Shown piece by piece: positions 6,607 through 14,752 of a stretch of 64,000 bases of DNA (position 1 is the first letter of the stretch; every line of letters begins with the position of its first letter). The notes below the pieces were generated by a model. It had not been told where the DNA came from. It ran no database searches and saw only the letters and a program-made list of their open reading frames with translations. Origin of the DNA: Agitococcus sp. (GTDB taxonomy: Bacteria; Pseudomonadota; Gammaproteobacteria; Pseudomonadales; Moraxellaceae). The stretch is taken from contig JAUSLJ010000013.1 of the NCBI GenBank assembly GCA_030646715.1, positions 186,001-250,000 on the forward strand, written 5' to 3'. The position numbers and the translations under genes were made by a program.

Positions 6607-8583
6607 TTACCAATGTTGGCCTTGTAAGACATTGGCCATAACAATCGCGGCAGTCGATGGTTTTTCGTCTTTGGCACCACGGGCAGCGGCAGATGATGGG
6701 AACAGTTTAAAGCCCAAACTTAACACCGCATCATTGATTTTTGGCCATAAGGCATAAGAAATCTCCGCCGTTTGTCCAAGTGGTGTTTTAATGCGTTTAG
6801 GTTTGCTAACAATGGCTTTAATAATCAAGTTAGCCGCTTGGTCAGGGGTAAATGTGGGCACATAGTCATACATCTTGGTTGGTGCAATCATTGGTGTTCG
6901 AACCAAAGGCATATAAATCGTGGTGATGTTGATGTTGAATTGATGAATCTCCGCTGATAAACAACGAGAGAACGCATCCAACGCCGATTTGCTGGCAACA
7001 TAAGCAGCAAAACGGGGAGCATTCGCCAAACAACCAATCGACGAAATGTTAATGATTTGGCCTTTATTCGCCGCTTGCATCGACGGTAACAAACCCATAA
7101 TCAAACGAATCGAACCAAAATAATTCAACTGCATGGTGCGTTCAAAGTCATGGAAACGGTCTAACGATTCAACCACGGCTCGTCGAATAGAACGCCCCGC
7201 ATTGTTAATCAAAATATCAATCGTACCGTGATCGGCTAATACTTGTTGAGCAAGAGTATCAATCGCTTGTAGGTTATTTAAGTCGCAAGGGTAAATGTAA
7301 GCTTCACCACCAATTTTGCGAATCATTTCAGCTGTTTGTTCGAGCTTCTCGACACCACGCGCAACCAATAATACCCGCGCACCTGCTTGACCAAGTTTTT
7401 TAGCCACGGTTAAACCGATACCACTGGAAGCGCCTGTAATTAACACCGTTTTGCCATCGACCATTTCTAAGGCTTTACCAGTCATAAACGAGCCGCTATC
7501 TAAACTCCATTCCCAGTATTCCCACAATTTTTCGGCATAAGTTTCTAAACGAGGGCAGCTAATGCCACTGCCTGCCAATGCTGCTTGCGCGTTTTTATCG
7601 TCAAACTCAAACTTGTTGGTGACATAGGTTAAAGTCGAAATCGGTGCGCCAATGACTTTCGATAAAGTGGCGGCAAGGTTACTTTCAGCAAATTTGTGAA
7701 ATAAGGCTTTCGCCGAGCTAGGCACGCGCACATCTGGAATATCAAAGTTTTTGGCAAACTCAGGGCCATGTGCGGCGGCAAACAAAATTTTCATCATTTC
7801 GCCCACGGTAGGCGCAGGATTTTGTACTAAGCAAAAGGCTTTGCCGTCTAAGCCGTCTTTATGAGCAATATAATCCATCGCGTCTGCAACATAATCCACA
7901 GGGCAAATGGGCATTTGACCGCCATTAATGCCTAACAACGGCAACCATTTAGGCACATTGTCACGGATACGTTGAATGGTTTTGAAGAAGTAGTACGGGC
8001 CATCAATTTTGTCCATAAAACCTGTTTCGGAGTCGCCGACCACCATACCTGGGCGATAAATGCGGTATGGAACTTTGGTTTCTTCACGGACGATTTTTTC
8101 AGAGGTAAATTTGCTGCGATAATAAGGATGATTGAGGGTTTGGCCTTCGTCAAACATTGACTCTTTGAATACACCTTCCCATTCTGTGCCTGCAACAGCA
8201 ATCGAACTCATGTGGTGCAAACGTACTTTGCCACCGAGTTGATTAACAAAATTGACGACATTACGTGTGCCTTGATTATTAATGGCTTCGCCTGTGGCAT
8301 CACTCATGTTCATGTCATAAATAGCAGCGAGATGAAAAACGTGGTCAATCGTGCCTGTTAGTTTTTTTAAGTCAGCCGCAGACACTAAACTTTCTTGGGA
8401 AATATCACCAAAAATAGGAATCAGTTGATGGTCATTTGCGCCCAATTCATCCATTAAATCATCAAATTTGTTTTTGGATGCTTCTCGGCATAATAAATAC
8501 ACTACCGCGTCTGGGTGTTTTAATAAACGTGACACCAAAAAGCGACCAATGAAGCCAGTTCCGCCAGTGACAAAATAATTCAT
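6607..8583 (-). CDS. Alcohol-forming fatty acyl-CoA reductase (two-domain SDR fusion)
   Basis: 658 residues with two NAD(P)-binding domains. Residues ~1-370 are an extended SDR beginning with TGGTGFIG and holding YYRSK and YRPGMVVGDSETG. Residues ~375-658 are a classical SDR with TGASSGIG, NNAGRSIRRAV, FERTMQLNYFGS and YVASKSALDAFSR. Order, length and several blocks (DGPYYFFK, APTKMYD) match the Marinobacter-type enzyme of about 660 residues, which reduces fatty acyl-CoA through the aldehyde to the fatty alcohol. The product can feed wax-ester synthesis; no wax synthase is in this window. Two dyads lie upstream (8610-8632 and 8667-8682), so regulated expression is likely. Alternative: an acyl-CoA reductase stopping at the aldehyde. 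Confidence 0.85.
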   Translation of the reverse strand: MNYFVTGGTGFIGRFLVSRLLKHPDAVVYLLCREASKNKFDDLMDELGANDHQLIPIFGDISQESLVSAADLKKLTGTIDHVFHLAAIYDMNMSDATGEAINNQGTRNVVNFVNQLGGKVRLHHMSSIAVAGTEWEGVFKESMFDEGQTLNHPYYRSKFTSEKIVREETKVPYRIYRPGMVVGDSETGFMDKIDGPYYFFKTIQRIRDNVPKWLPLLGINGGQMPICPVDYVADAMDYIAHKDGLDGKAFCLVQNPAPTVGEMMKILFAAAHGPEFAKNFDIPDVRVPSSAKALFHKFAESNLAATLSKVIGAPISTLTYVTNKFEFDDKNAQAALAGSGISCPRLETYAEKLWEYWEWSLDSGSFMTGKALEMVDGKTVLITGASSGIGLTVAKKLGQAGARVLLVARGVEKLEQTAEMIRKIGGEAYIYPCDLNNLQAIDTLAQQVLADHGTIDILINNAGRSIRRAVVESLDRFHDFERTMQLNYFGSIRLIMGLLPSMQAANKGQIINISSIGCLANAPRFAAYVASKSALDAFSRCLSAEIHQFNINITTIYMPLVRTPMIAPTKMYDYVPTFTPDQAANLIIKAIVSKPKRIKTPLGQTAEISYALWPKINDAVLSLGFKLFPSSAAARGAKDEKPSTAAIVMANVLQGQHW

Positions 8584-8609
8584 CGTTTTTACCCTCTATC
8601 GTTTTAGTA

Positions 8610-8632
8610 AAACCATAAAATATCTATGGTTT
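8610..8632. promoter_or_regulatory. Candidate operator upstream of the fatty acyl-CoA reductase
   Basis: AAACCATA (8610-8617) and TATGGTTT (8625-8632) are perfect 8-bp inverted arms around AAATATC, 27 bp before the start codon. The segment AAAATATCTATGG is repeated at 2089-2101, upstream of the MBL-fold gene. Confidence 0.4.
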
Positions 8633-8666
8633 CTGTTTGTTGCAGTGATTATAGAGGACAAAGTTG

Positions 8667-8682
8667 TAGAATAAGTATTCTA
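8667..8682. promoter_or_regulatory. Candidate operator, 16-bp dyad copy 3
   Basis: TAGAATA-AG-TATTCTA, with 7-bp perfect arms and a 2-bp centre, matches the dyads at 2183-2198 and 5056-5071. A weaker relative (TTAGAGTA, four A, TACTAAA) lies at 8729-8747. Both are in the 242-bp spacer between the divergent reductase and ParA genes. Confidence 0.45.
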
Positions 8683-8825
8683 ATTATCTGTTTTTAAAGT
8701 GATTAAATGTAAGAAGTCGTGACGAAAATTAGAGTAAAAATACTAAATAAAAACATTGGCCTGTCAGGGTGTGGCCGTTACAATCGCTGCCATTAAGAAT
8801 AATCCTATGATGATGAGGGAATGGC

Positions 8826-9611
8826 ATGAGGCGTGTTGTTTTTAACCAAAAAGGTGGTGTCGGCAAATCCAGTATTACCGTCAATTTAGCGGCCGTCAGT
8901 GCCAGTCAAGGGCTTAAAACACTGGTATTAGATTTAGATCCTCAATGTAATGCCACCCAATATTTATTAGGTGAAATAGCTGAGTACGCGCCCGATAAAC
9001 CGGAGTTACAACCGAATATCGGTCAGTTTTTTGCTCAAACTTTGAGTTTAAAAGGTCGTGAAAAGCCCTTGTCAGAATATGTCCATCCAACTCGTTTTGA
9101 TAATTTGCACGTCATTCCTTCTAATCCAGAACTGGGTGAAATCGAACATTTATTGCAAAGCAAACATAAAATTTACAAGCTGGCGGCCGCGTTAAAAGAA
9201 ATCAGCCGCCAGTACGATAATATTTTTATTGATACACCGCCTGCGTTTAACTTTTATACGCTTTCGGCCTTGATAGCGGCGGAACGCTGTTTAATACCTT
9301 TTGATTGTGATGCTTTCTCGCGACGTGCTTTATATACGCTGCTGGAAAATGTCGGTGAGACCCGTGCCGACCATAATGCCGAGCTGGAAGTGGAAGGGGT
9401 GATTGTCAATCAGTTTCAACCACGCGCTACACTGCCTGCACAATTAGTGGCGGAGCTTCGTGCGGAAGGTTTGCCGATTATGCAAACACATTTGGGTTCG
9501 TCGGTGATTATGAAAGAGTCGCATCAACTCAGTATGCCTTTGGTATTTTTAGCACCGAATCATAAATTGAGTGAGCAGTTTGTTGAGTTGTTTGCGGAGT
9601 TAGTAGATTAG
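8826..9611 (+). CDS. Orphan ParA-family ATPase
   Basis: 261 residues. The deviant Walker A motif is KGGVGKSS at the extreme N-terminus, and the Walker A' block is LDLDPQCNAT. Walker B is FIDTPPAFN, and the C-terminal part is the usual ParA/Soj fold. There is no ParB partner or parS-like site next to it, so it is probably not the main chromosome-partition pair; orphan ParAs often position other cargo. RBS GATGAGGG precedes the ATG. A hairpin follows the gene. Confidence 0.8.
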   Translation: MRRVVFNQKGGVGKSSITVNLAAVSASQGLKTLVLDLDPQCNATQYLLGEIAEYAPDKPELQPNIGQFFAQTLSLKGREKPLSEYVHPTRFDNLHVIPSNPELGEIEHLLQSKHKIYKLAAALKEISRQYDNIFIDTPPAFNFYTLSALIAAERCLIPFDCDAFSRRALYTLLENVGETRADHNAELEVEGVIVNQFQPRATLPAQLVAELRAEGLPIMQTHLGSSVIMKESHQLSMPLVFLAPNHKLSEQFVELFAELVD

Positions 9612-9626
9612 TTTGTTTTGTAATAG

Positions 9627-9650
9627 AGGCGGATTCATCCGCCTTTAAAA
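9627..9650. terminator. Hairpin between convergent genes
   Basis: AGGCGGA (9627-9633) pairs with TCCGCCT (9638-9644) across a TTCA loop and is followed by a short T/A run. It probably ends ParA transcription. Confidence 0.55.
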
Positions 9651-9657
9651 CGAGTCT

Positions 9658-10326
9658 TTAATTCATGCTCAGTTTTTCGACATTGCCACCATACAATTTG
9701 TTATAACGTCCTAGAACACGTTTAACGTAATCTTGTGTCTCCGCAAAGGGTGGAATGCCTTTATATTTATCGACATTCCCTTCGCCAGCGTTGTATCCCG
9801 CCAATGCCAATTCTAAATTATTAAACCGCTTCATTAAAAAGCTTAAATACTGTGTACCACCTTTAATGTTTTGGGCGGGATCATAAACATCACTGACCGC
9901 AAAACGACGAGCGGTAGCAGGCATGAGTTGCATTAAGCCTTTAGCACCTGGCCCCGAACGAGCGTGTGGGTTAAATCCTGATTCGGTATGAATGACGGCT
10001 TTTACTAAGCCTTTATCGACACCAAAGGTATTGGCAGCATCGGCAATCATGGCATCGTAAGCATCTTTATTTTTACTAAAGCTTGGGCGCACGGCGCGTT
10101 CGTCACTACCCCAGTTTTGGTATTTGTGGACGTTAGTGTCAGCAAACCAAGTGACTTTTTCGAGTTTGGTATAGTTATTAAAATCTTCACCACGTGGTTT
10201 TTTGTGGCTATCGACGACATTGGTAAATAAAATGTTACCGCTGGCATCTCTGAACTTATAAATGTTACCTGCCTCAGCAGAAAGACTGCTTAAGGCAACG
10301 GCGGTAGCGAGTAATCGTCCAATCAT
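9658..10326 (-). CDS. Lytic transglycosylase with DUF4124 domain
   Basis: 222 residues. A short N-terminal hydrophobic segment suggests export. Residues ~18-60 look like DUF4124 (IYKFRDASGNILFTN). Residues ~90-215 form a SLT domain: the catalytic Glu is in HTESGFNPHARS, followed by GAKGLMQLMPATA, and ALAGYNAGEGNVDKY. It would cleave the MurNAc-GlcNAc bond of peptidoglycan in the periplasm, giving 1,6-anhydro ends. It is transcribed alone and converges with ParA. Confidence 0.85.
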   Translation of the reverse strand: MIGRLLATAVALSSLSAEAGNIYKFRDASGNILFTNVVDSHKKPRGEDFNNYTKLEKVTWFADTNVHKYQNWGSDERAVRPSFSKNKDAYDAMIADAANTFGVDKGLVKAVIHTESGFNPHARSGPGAKGLMQLMPATARRFAVSDVYDPAQNIKGGTQYLSFLMKRFNNLELALAGYNAGEGNVDKYKGIPPFAETQDYVKRVLGRYNKLYGGNVEKLSMN

Positions 10327-10494
10327 AGGGCTAAATTCTTATGTTTATTTAAGCCTATTGTCGCTCAAACTATTGATGTACTACAAGTTTTTTCCAATAC
10401 TCATTTCGCTGACTTTTTAGTCACAATTCGACATATTTTATGCTTAAAAAATAAACAGCAAAAAAAGGCATCTATTGACACCTATGAGGTCAAG

Positions 10495-10514
10495 CATTTT
10501 TTTATAAAAAAATG
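10495..10514. repeat. Perfect 20-bp AT palindrome
   Basis: CA, seven T, AT, seven A, TG: identical to its reverse complement. It could be a regulator site, a hairpin or simple AT-rich sequence. Confidence 0.5.
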
Positions 10515-10648
10515 ATTGTGACAGTATTGAAATACTTAAGTTATTGATTATATTGAATAAATATGATGTGTACGAAAAATAGACGATTTGACTCTAGGCA
10601 TTGGTATCGTAGGCTTCTTGGGGGTAAGTAGGGTACTTGTCCGCAGAC

Positions 10649-10671
10649 TTATCCACAGATTTTGTGGAAAA
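10649..10671. promoter_or_regulatory. Inverted pair of DnaA-box-like 9-mers
   Basis: TTATCCACA (10649-10657) is an exact consensus DnaA box. TGTGGAAAA (10663-10671) is a one-mismatch box on the other strand. They face each other across 5 bp. The pair can also form a CCACA/TGTGG hairpin, so a transcriptional role cannot be excluded. No dnaA, dnaN or other origin-linked gene is nearby. Confidence 0.45.
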
Positions 10672-10930
10672 CTTTTTATTGGCCGTAATTGCAAAATGGC
10701 TGAGTAAATACTGGGCGATTGCCAATTTATTTGTATCTATCGTGGCTTTTTTGAGCAATAAGTCATTGACAGGGTACTATGCAATAGCAAAAGCAAAATA
10801 TAAGTGCAGAGCAAAGATTGCAGCAAATAATTTGTCATGGCACTCTGCTTTTCACTATTCAGGTCATTCGTGTTGATTTAGGGCAATACAAGCTATTTTT
10901 TGACTTTATATTTTTAAAACTCATCGTTGG

Positions 10931-12169
10931 ATGTTATTTATGCTGAATCGTTTGTGGCCGAGTTTATTTTTATTGGCTTTTTTTAGTTGCTTGTATCAAG
11001 CGATGATGGGACATCCCGAAGTACTGGCGGCCACCATTGAAGCCAGCTTTAAAACAGCGAAGTCAGCAGTAGAAATTGCTATTGGATTAGTCGGTTTATT
11101 GTGTTTTTGGTTGGGACTGTTTCAAATTGCCGAAAAAAGTGGCTTGACCGATAAATTAGCATGGGCGTTATCACCGTTGTTTCGTCGGCTGATGCCAGAA
11201 GTTCCTGCTGGGCATCCTGCGATTGGTTCGGTGACATTAAATATGGCAGCGAATATGTTGGGGCTGGATAATGCCGCCACACCGATGGGCTTAAAAGCGA
11301 TGAAAGATTTACAAAGTCTAAATCCTAATCCTGATACGGCGACCAATGCGCAAATTTTGTTTTTAGTCATTAATACGTCTTCGGTGACCTTAATACCTGT
11401 CAGTATTTTTATGTATCGGGCGCAGTTTCATGCACCGAACCCCGCCAGTGTTTTTTTACCGATTTTATTAGCGACCTGTGCTTCAACATTTTCAGGAATT
11501 ATGATGGTGGCATGGATTCAAAAACTGAAGTTGTGGGATAGAGTAATTTTGGCCTATGCCGCAGGGTTTGCCATATTAATGGCTAGTTTGATTAGCTTAA
11601 TTGTCGGTTTACCTGCGGAGGCGTTGGGTGAACGCTCGGCATTAATTGGTAATTTGGCGTTATTTGGCATTATCGCTTTGTTTTTGTTGGCGGGTTGGCG
11701 CAAAAATGTCGCTCTTTATGATGAGTTTATTACGGGAGCAAAACAGGGTTTTGATTTGGCCGTCGGTTTAATTCCCTTTTTAGTAGCGATGTTGGTGGCG
11801 GTGTCGATGCTTAGAGCAAGCGGTGTGTTGACGGTATTCTTGGATATTATTGCCAAAGGCATCGCTTTATTAGGTTTAAATACCGATTTTGTTCCTGCAC
11901 TTACCACAGCATTAATAAAGCCATTTTCGGGCAGTGGCGCACGGGCAATGATGATAGAAACCATGCAAACCTATGGCGTTGATTCTTTTCCTGCTTTGGT
12001 GGCCGCAACGATTCAAGGTTCTAGCGAAACGACGTTTTATGTGTTGGCAGTCTATTTTGGTTCGGTCGGTATTCGTCGTGAACGCCATGCGTTAGCCTGT
12101 GGTTTATTTGCTGATTTTGTCGGTGTTGTGGCTGCAGTTTTAGCATCGTATTGGTTTTTTCATGTGTGA
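10931..12169 (+). CDS. SpmA/SpmB-like nucleoside-recognition (Gate) domain membrane protein
   Basis: 412 residues with about 9-10 hydrophobic segments. The N-terminal half resembles SpmA (KSAVEIAIGLVGLL ... LNMAANMLGLDNAATPMGLKAM, here split), and the C-terminal half resembles SpmB (GFDLAVGLIPFLVAMLVA and ALIKPFSGSGARAMM). Such fused 'nucleoside recognition' proteins are widespread in non-sporulating bacteria; the transported or sensed molecule is unknown. A second ATG lies three codons in. No strong RBS is visible. Confidence 0.8.
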   Translation: MLFMLNRLWPSLFLLAFFSCLYQAMMGHPEVLAATIEASFKTAKSAVEIAIGLVGLLCFWLGLFQIAEKSGLTDKLAWALSPLFRRLMPEVPAGHPAIGSVTLNMAANMLGLDNAATPMGLKAMKDLQSLNPNPDTATNAQILFLVINTSSVTLIPVSIFMYRAQFHAPNPASVFLPILLATCASTFSGIMMVAWIQKLKLWDRVILAYAAGFAILMASLISLIVGLPAEALGERSALIGNLALFGIIALFLLAGWRKNVALYDEFITGAKQGFDLAVGLIPFLVAMLVAVSMLRASGVLTVFLDIIAKGIALLGLNTDFVPALTTALIKPFSGSGARAMMIETMQTYGVDSFPALVAATIQGSSETTFYVLAVYFGSVGIRRERHALACGLFADFVGVVAAVLASYWFFHV

Positions 12170-12203
12170 TTTAGAAAGAGGCAAATAACGAGGGCATAAT
12201 ATA

Positions 12204-13967
12204 GTGGCGATAAAATTTTTTAATCATCAACAATATGATGCGCCCTTGTGTGCAGAAATGTTATCGCTCGGTGTACAACAAACGCGCCCGCATTTATCTT
12301 TTTTATTGGCGATACTGGCCGTCATCACGGCAGTCAAACCTTTGGCGATCAACGTCATTGTTATTTGGTTAAGTGCGGCTTTTATCACCATGATGATTGG
12401 TTTTGCTTTTAAATCATATTCTCAACAACAATTTACAGCTGCATCTCTGTCATTGCCCAAGTTACAACAACTCGAAAAAGTAGGTATGTTTTATAGTGCT
12501 TGTGTTGGCTTGTTATGGGGTAACAGCTCTCATTTATTATTAGCAGGAGAAGTTGAACATAACCTTGTTATCACCATGATTTATTTGGGAGTTTGTGCGG
12601 GGGCAGGTTCGATAGCAATTTTTGGTTTGGGACATTTTCTGATTGGTTCAATAGGAGCCTTGTGGTTTTTTATCGGCTATTTTCCCTATGTTTTCCCTCA
12701 GCATTGGTTGGAGTTGTCGGGATTTTTTATTATTTATCATGCGGTATTAATGCGGATGGCGTTAGAACGTAATGCCATTATTATTGCCAATATGCGTCTA
12801 CGTCGTGATAAAGAGCAGTTGTTAGTTCAGCAACAAAAGGAAGTAGAGAAAGCCCAACAAGCCAATATCGAAAAATCAGCTTTTTTAGCGGCGGCCAGCC
12901 ATGATTTGCGGCAACCTGTTCATGCTTTAATGTTATTAGGTCATGCGTTGAAATTACGACTACCCACAGGCGAAAATGCCCGTTTAGTCGAGCGGATTTT
13001 AGAAGCAGGGCAAGCACTAGCCGATCAGTTTAATAATCTCATGGACTTGTCGCACATGGAAGGCGGGATTTATAAATTAAATATCCAGCGCGTGCATTTG
13101 GCGGAGTTTATTTATCGTCAAAGTATGGGGCATCAGCAAGTTGCGCAACAAAAAAACGTGCAAATTCGCATCAAAATAGATCATCGTTTACAACAGCAAG
13201 CCATTGAGAGTGATCAAGCATTACTCGGACGGGTATTAGATAATTTTTTAGCCAATGCTATTAAGTTTTCGCGTCCACAGACTAAAGTTTTAGTGAGCTT
13301 GCGATTAAGAAATAAACACATTGTCTTGTCAGTTTACGATCAAGGTATTGGTTTTCCTTTGGCAGAAAAAGAGCAAATTTTTAAGCCTTATGTGCAACTG
13401 AATAACGTCAACCGTGACCGCGCCAAAGGTATTGGTTTAGGGTTGAGTATTGTTCATGAAGCGACGGTATTACTAACAGCGACAATAGAAGTTAAATCCA
13501 TCGTGGGGCGAGGCAGTTGTTTTTCCTTGGTGTTAGCGCAGTCGCCAAGTTATACCATTCAACCATTGGCTTATGCCGCGAAGCCCGCAAAAGAGCAGCA
13601 ATCTCTTGATAAGTTGCGTCATCGTAAATTGTTATTAGTTGAAGATGACCCAATGTCTGCTCAGGCATTGATGACATGGGCGCAGGATTTAGGCTTAATC
13701 GTTGATCATCATCCACAGCCTGATACCGTTATGTTGGCCGATAAGCCTGATATCATCATTTGTGATATTCGTCTGGCCAGTAGCAAAGATGGTATTGAAT
13801 GGCTCAGTGAATGGTTGGTGTATTGGCCTGATACGCGCGGGTTATTGATTTCGGGAGAGTTAGCCCCAGAAACGCATGAACGTGCGGAACAAGAAGGTTT
13901 ACTGCTGTTATCAAAACCTGTTGACCCTGATGTGCTATTACAAACTTTTATGGGCTTATTGCGCTAA
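12204..13967 (+). CDS. Membrane hybrid sensor histidine kinase with C-terminal receiver
   Basis: 587 residues from a GTG start preceded by ACGAGGG. Residues ~25-190 hold about six membrane segments. A short coiled coil follows, then HisKA with the phospho-His in AAASHDLRQPVHAL, and HATPase boxes NFLANAIKF, DQGIGFPL and KGIGLGLSIV. The C-terminal receiver (~from residue 475) has LLVEDDP, the phospho-Asp in IIICDIRL and the Lys in LLSKPVD. The sensor has no extracytoplasmic loop of size, so it probably senses a membrane or lipophilic cue (inference). A LuxR-type regulator follows 81 bp later, the likely partner. Confidence 0.85.
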   Translation: MAIKFFNHQQYDAPLCAEMLSLGVQQTRPHLSFLLAILAVITAVKPLAINVIVIWLSAAFITMMIGFAFKSYSQQQFTAASLSLPKLQQLEKVGMFYSACVGLLWGNSSHLLLAGEVEHNLVITMIYLGVCAGAGSIAIFGLGHFLIGSIGALWFFIGYFPYVFPQHWLELSGFFIIYHAVLMRMALERNAIIIANMRLRRDKEQLLVQQQKEVEKAQQANIEKSAFLAAASHDLRQPVHALMLLGHALKLRLPTGENARLVERILEAGQALADQFNNLMDLSHMEGGIYKLNIQRVHLAEFIYRQSMGHQQVAQQKNVQIRIKIDHRLQQQAIESDQALLGRVLDNFLANAIKFSRPQTKVLVSLRLRNKHIVLSVYDQGIGFPLAEKEQIFKPYVQLNNVNRDRAKGIGLGLSIVHEATVLLTATIEVKSIVGRGSCFSLVLAQSPSYTIQPLAYAAKPAKEQQSLDKLRHRKLLLVEDDPMSAQALMTWAQDLGLIVDHHPQPDTVMLADKPDIIICDIRLASSKDGIEWLSEWLVYWPDTRGLLISGELAPETHERAEQEGLLLLSKPVDPDVLLQTFMGLLR

Positions 13968-14048
13968 TCCCCCCATGAGTAGGGATGTAATCTACCTGCC
14001 GATCTCTATAATCGTTGTTAAAACAAGATAACTACACTAGGGACGACA

Positions 14049-14627
14049 ATGCGTTTACTCATTATTGATGACCATCCCATGACCTGTGCAGGATTAAAAA
14101 GCTTGCTACAGGCTTGTTATCCCGCAGTACAGATTGAAGCTAAACATACGTCTCAGGGTATTGCCGACTTAGCATCTTATGCTGATTATATTTTCTTAGA
14201 TATGCACTTACCCGACATGGGTTTTTTAAATATGTTGGATGTCTTAGCTCCCTTTATGTCGCGGGTGATTTTAATTTCTGCTGATCCTGAATTGGGTTTG
14301 GTGATGCAAGCGCGGAGTCGCGGTGCGCGAGGCTTATTATTAAAAAATGCCGATGTTGACCACGTATTACAGGGCTTTAAACGCATTCAAGAAGGCGAAA
14401 ATGTGTTTGATGCAATAAAAGCCAACAGTGCCAATTATGTCGAGCTATTGACCGAGCGACAAAGAGAAATTTTTGATGCATTGTTAGCGGGATTATCAAA
14501 TAAACAAATCGCGAGGTTACTCAATATTAGCGAATATACCGTGAAAGAGCACGTAACAGCAGTTTTAGCCATTTTTGGTGTTCGCAACCGTTTAGAATTG
14601 GTGTTAAGTCAACAAACAAAACATTAA
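14049..14627 (+). CDS. NarL/FixJ (LuxR-type) response regulator
   Basis: 192 residues. The receiver has LLIIDDHP at the start, the phospho-Asp in YIFLDMHLPD, and the Lys in GLLLKNAD. The C-terminal helix-turn-helix is ELLTERQREIFDALLAGLSNKQIARLL with ISEYTVKEHV, a typical LuxR/NarL DNA-binding domain (shown in two pieces). AGGGACG precedes the ATG. It follows the hybrid kinase and is probably its output. The nearest downstream target candidate is the large lipoprotein gene. Confidence 0.88.
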   Translation: MRLLIIDDHPMTCAGLKSLLQACYPAVQIEAKHTSQGIADLASYADYIFLDMHLPDMGFLNMLDVLAPFMSRVILISADPELGLVMQARSRGARGLLLKNADVDHVLQGFKRIQEGENVFDAIKANSANYVELLTERQREIFDALLAGLSNKQIARLLNISEYTVKEHVTAVLAIFGVRNRLELVLSQQTKH

Positions 14628-14752
14628 ACGGTACTTTTTATTGACGTGAAATTAGTGTAAATAATCAATAGACCCCCTCCTTAGTGGGGCAGCGACTTTA
14701 CTATACGTCCTTATAATTAAAGCATTCATAAAAAGCATAGCATGAGGGAATA

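Larger units (their letters stand above)
10327..10930. other. 604-bp gene-free region with DnaA-box-like pair and AT palindrome
   Basis: The region lies between divergent genes and is AT-rich. It holds a 20-bp AT palindrome (10495-10514) and an inverted pair of DnaA-box-like 9-mers (10649-10671). The one open frame (10637-10876, 79 residues, TTG start) has no family signature or RBS, so it is not called. Confidence 0.5.

Noticed and set aside
8826-9611. Chromosome-partition ParA of a parAB pair
   Set aside because: No ParB or parS next to it; called an orphan ParA.
10649-10671. Replication origin at the DnaA-box pair
   Set aside because: Only two boxes, no dnaA/dnaN/gyrB/parAB or rpmH context; kept as a regulatory candidate only.
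10637-10876. 79-residue open frame in the 604-bp spacer
   Set aside because: TTG start, no RBS, no family signature, and it runs through the DnaA-box pair; treated as a chance ORF.
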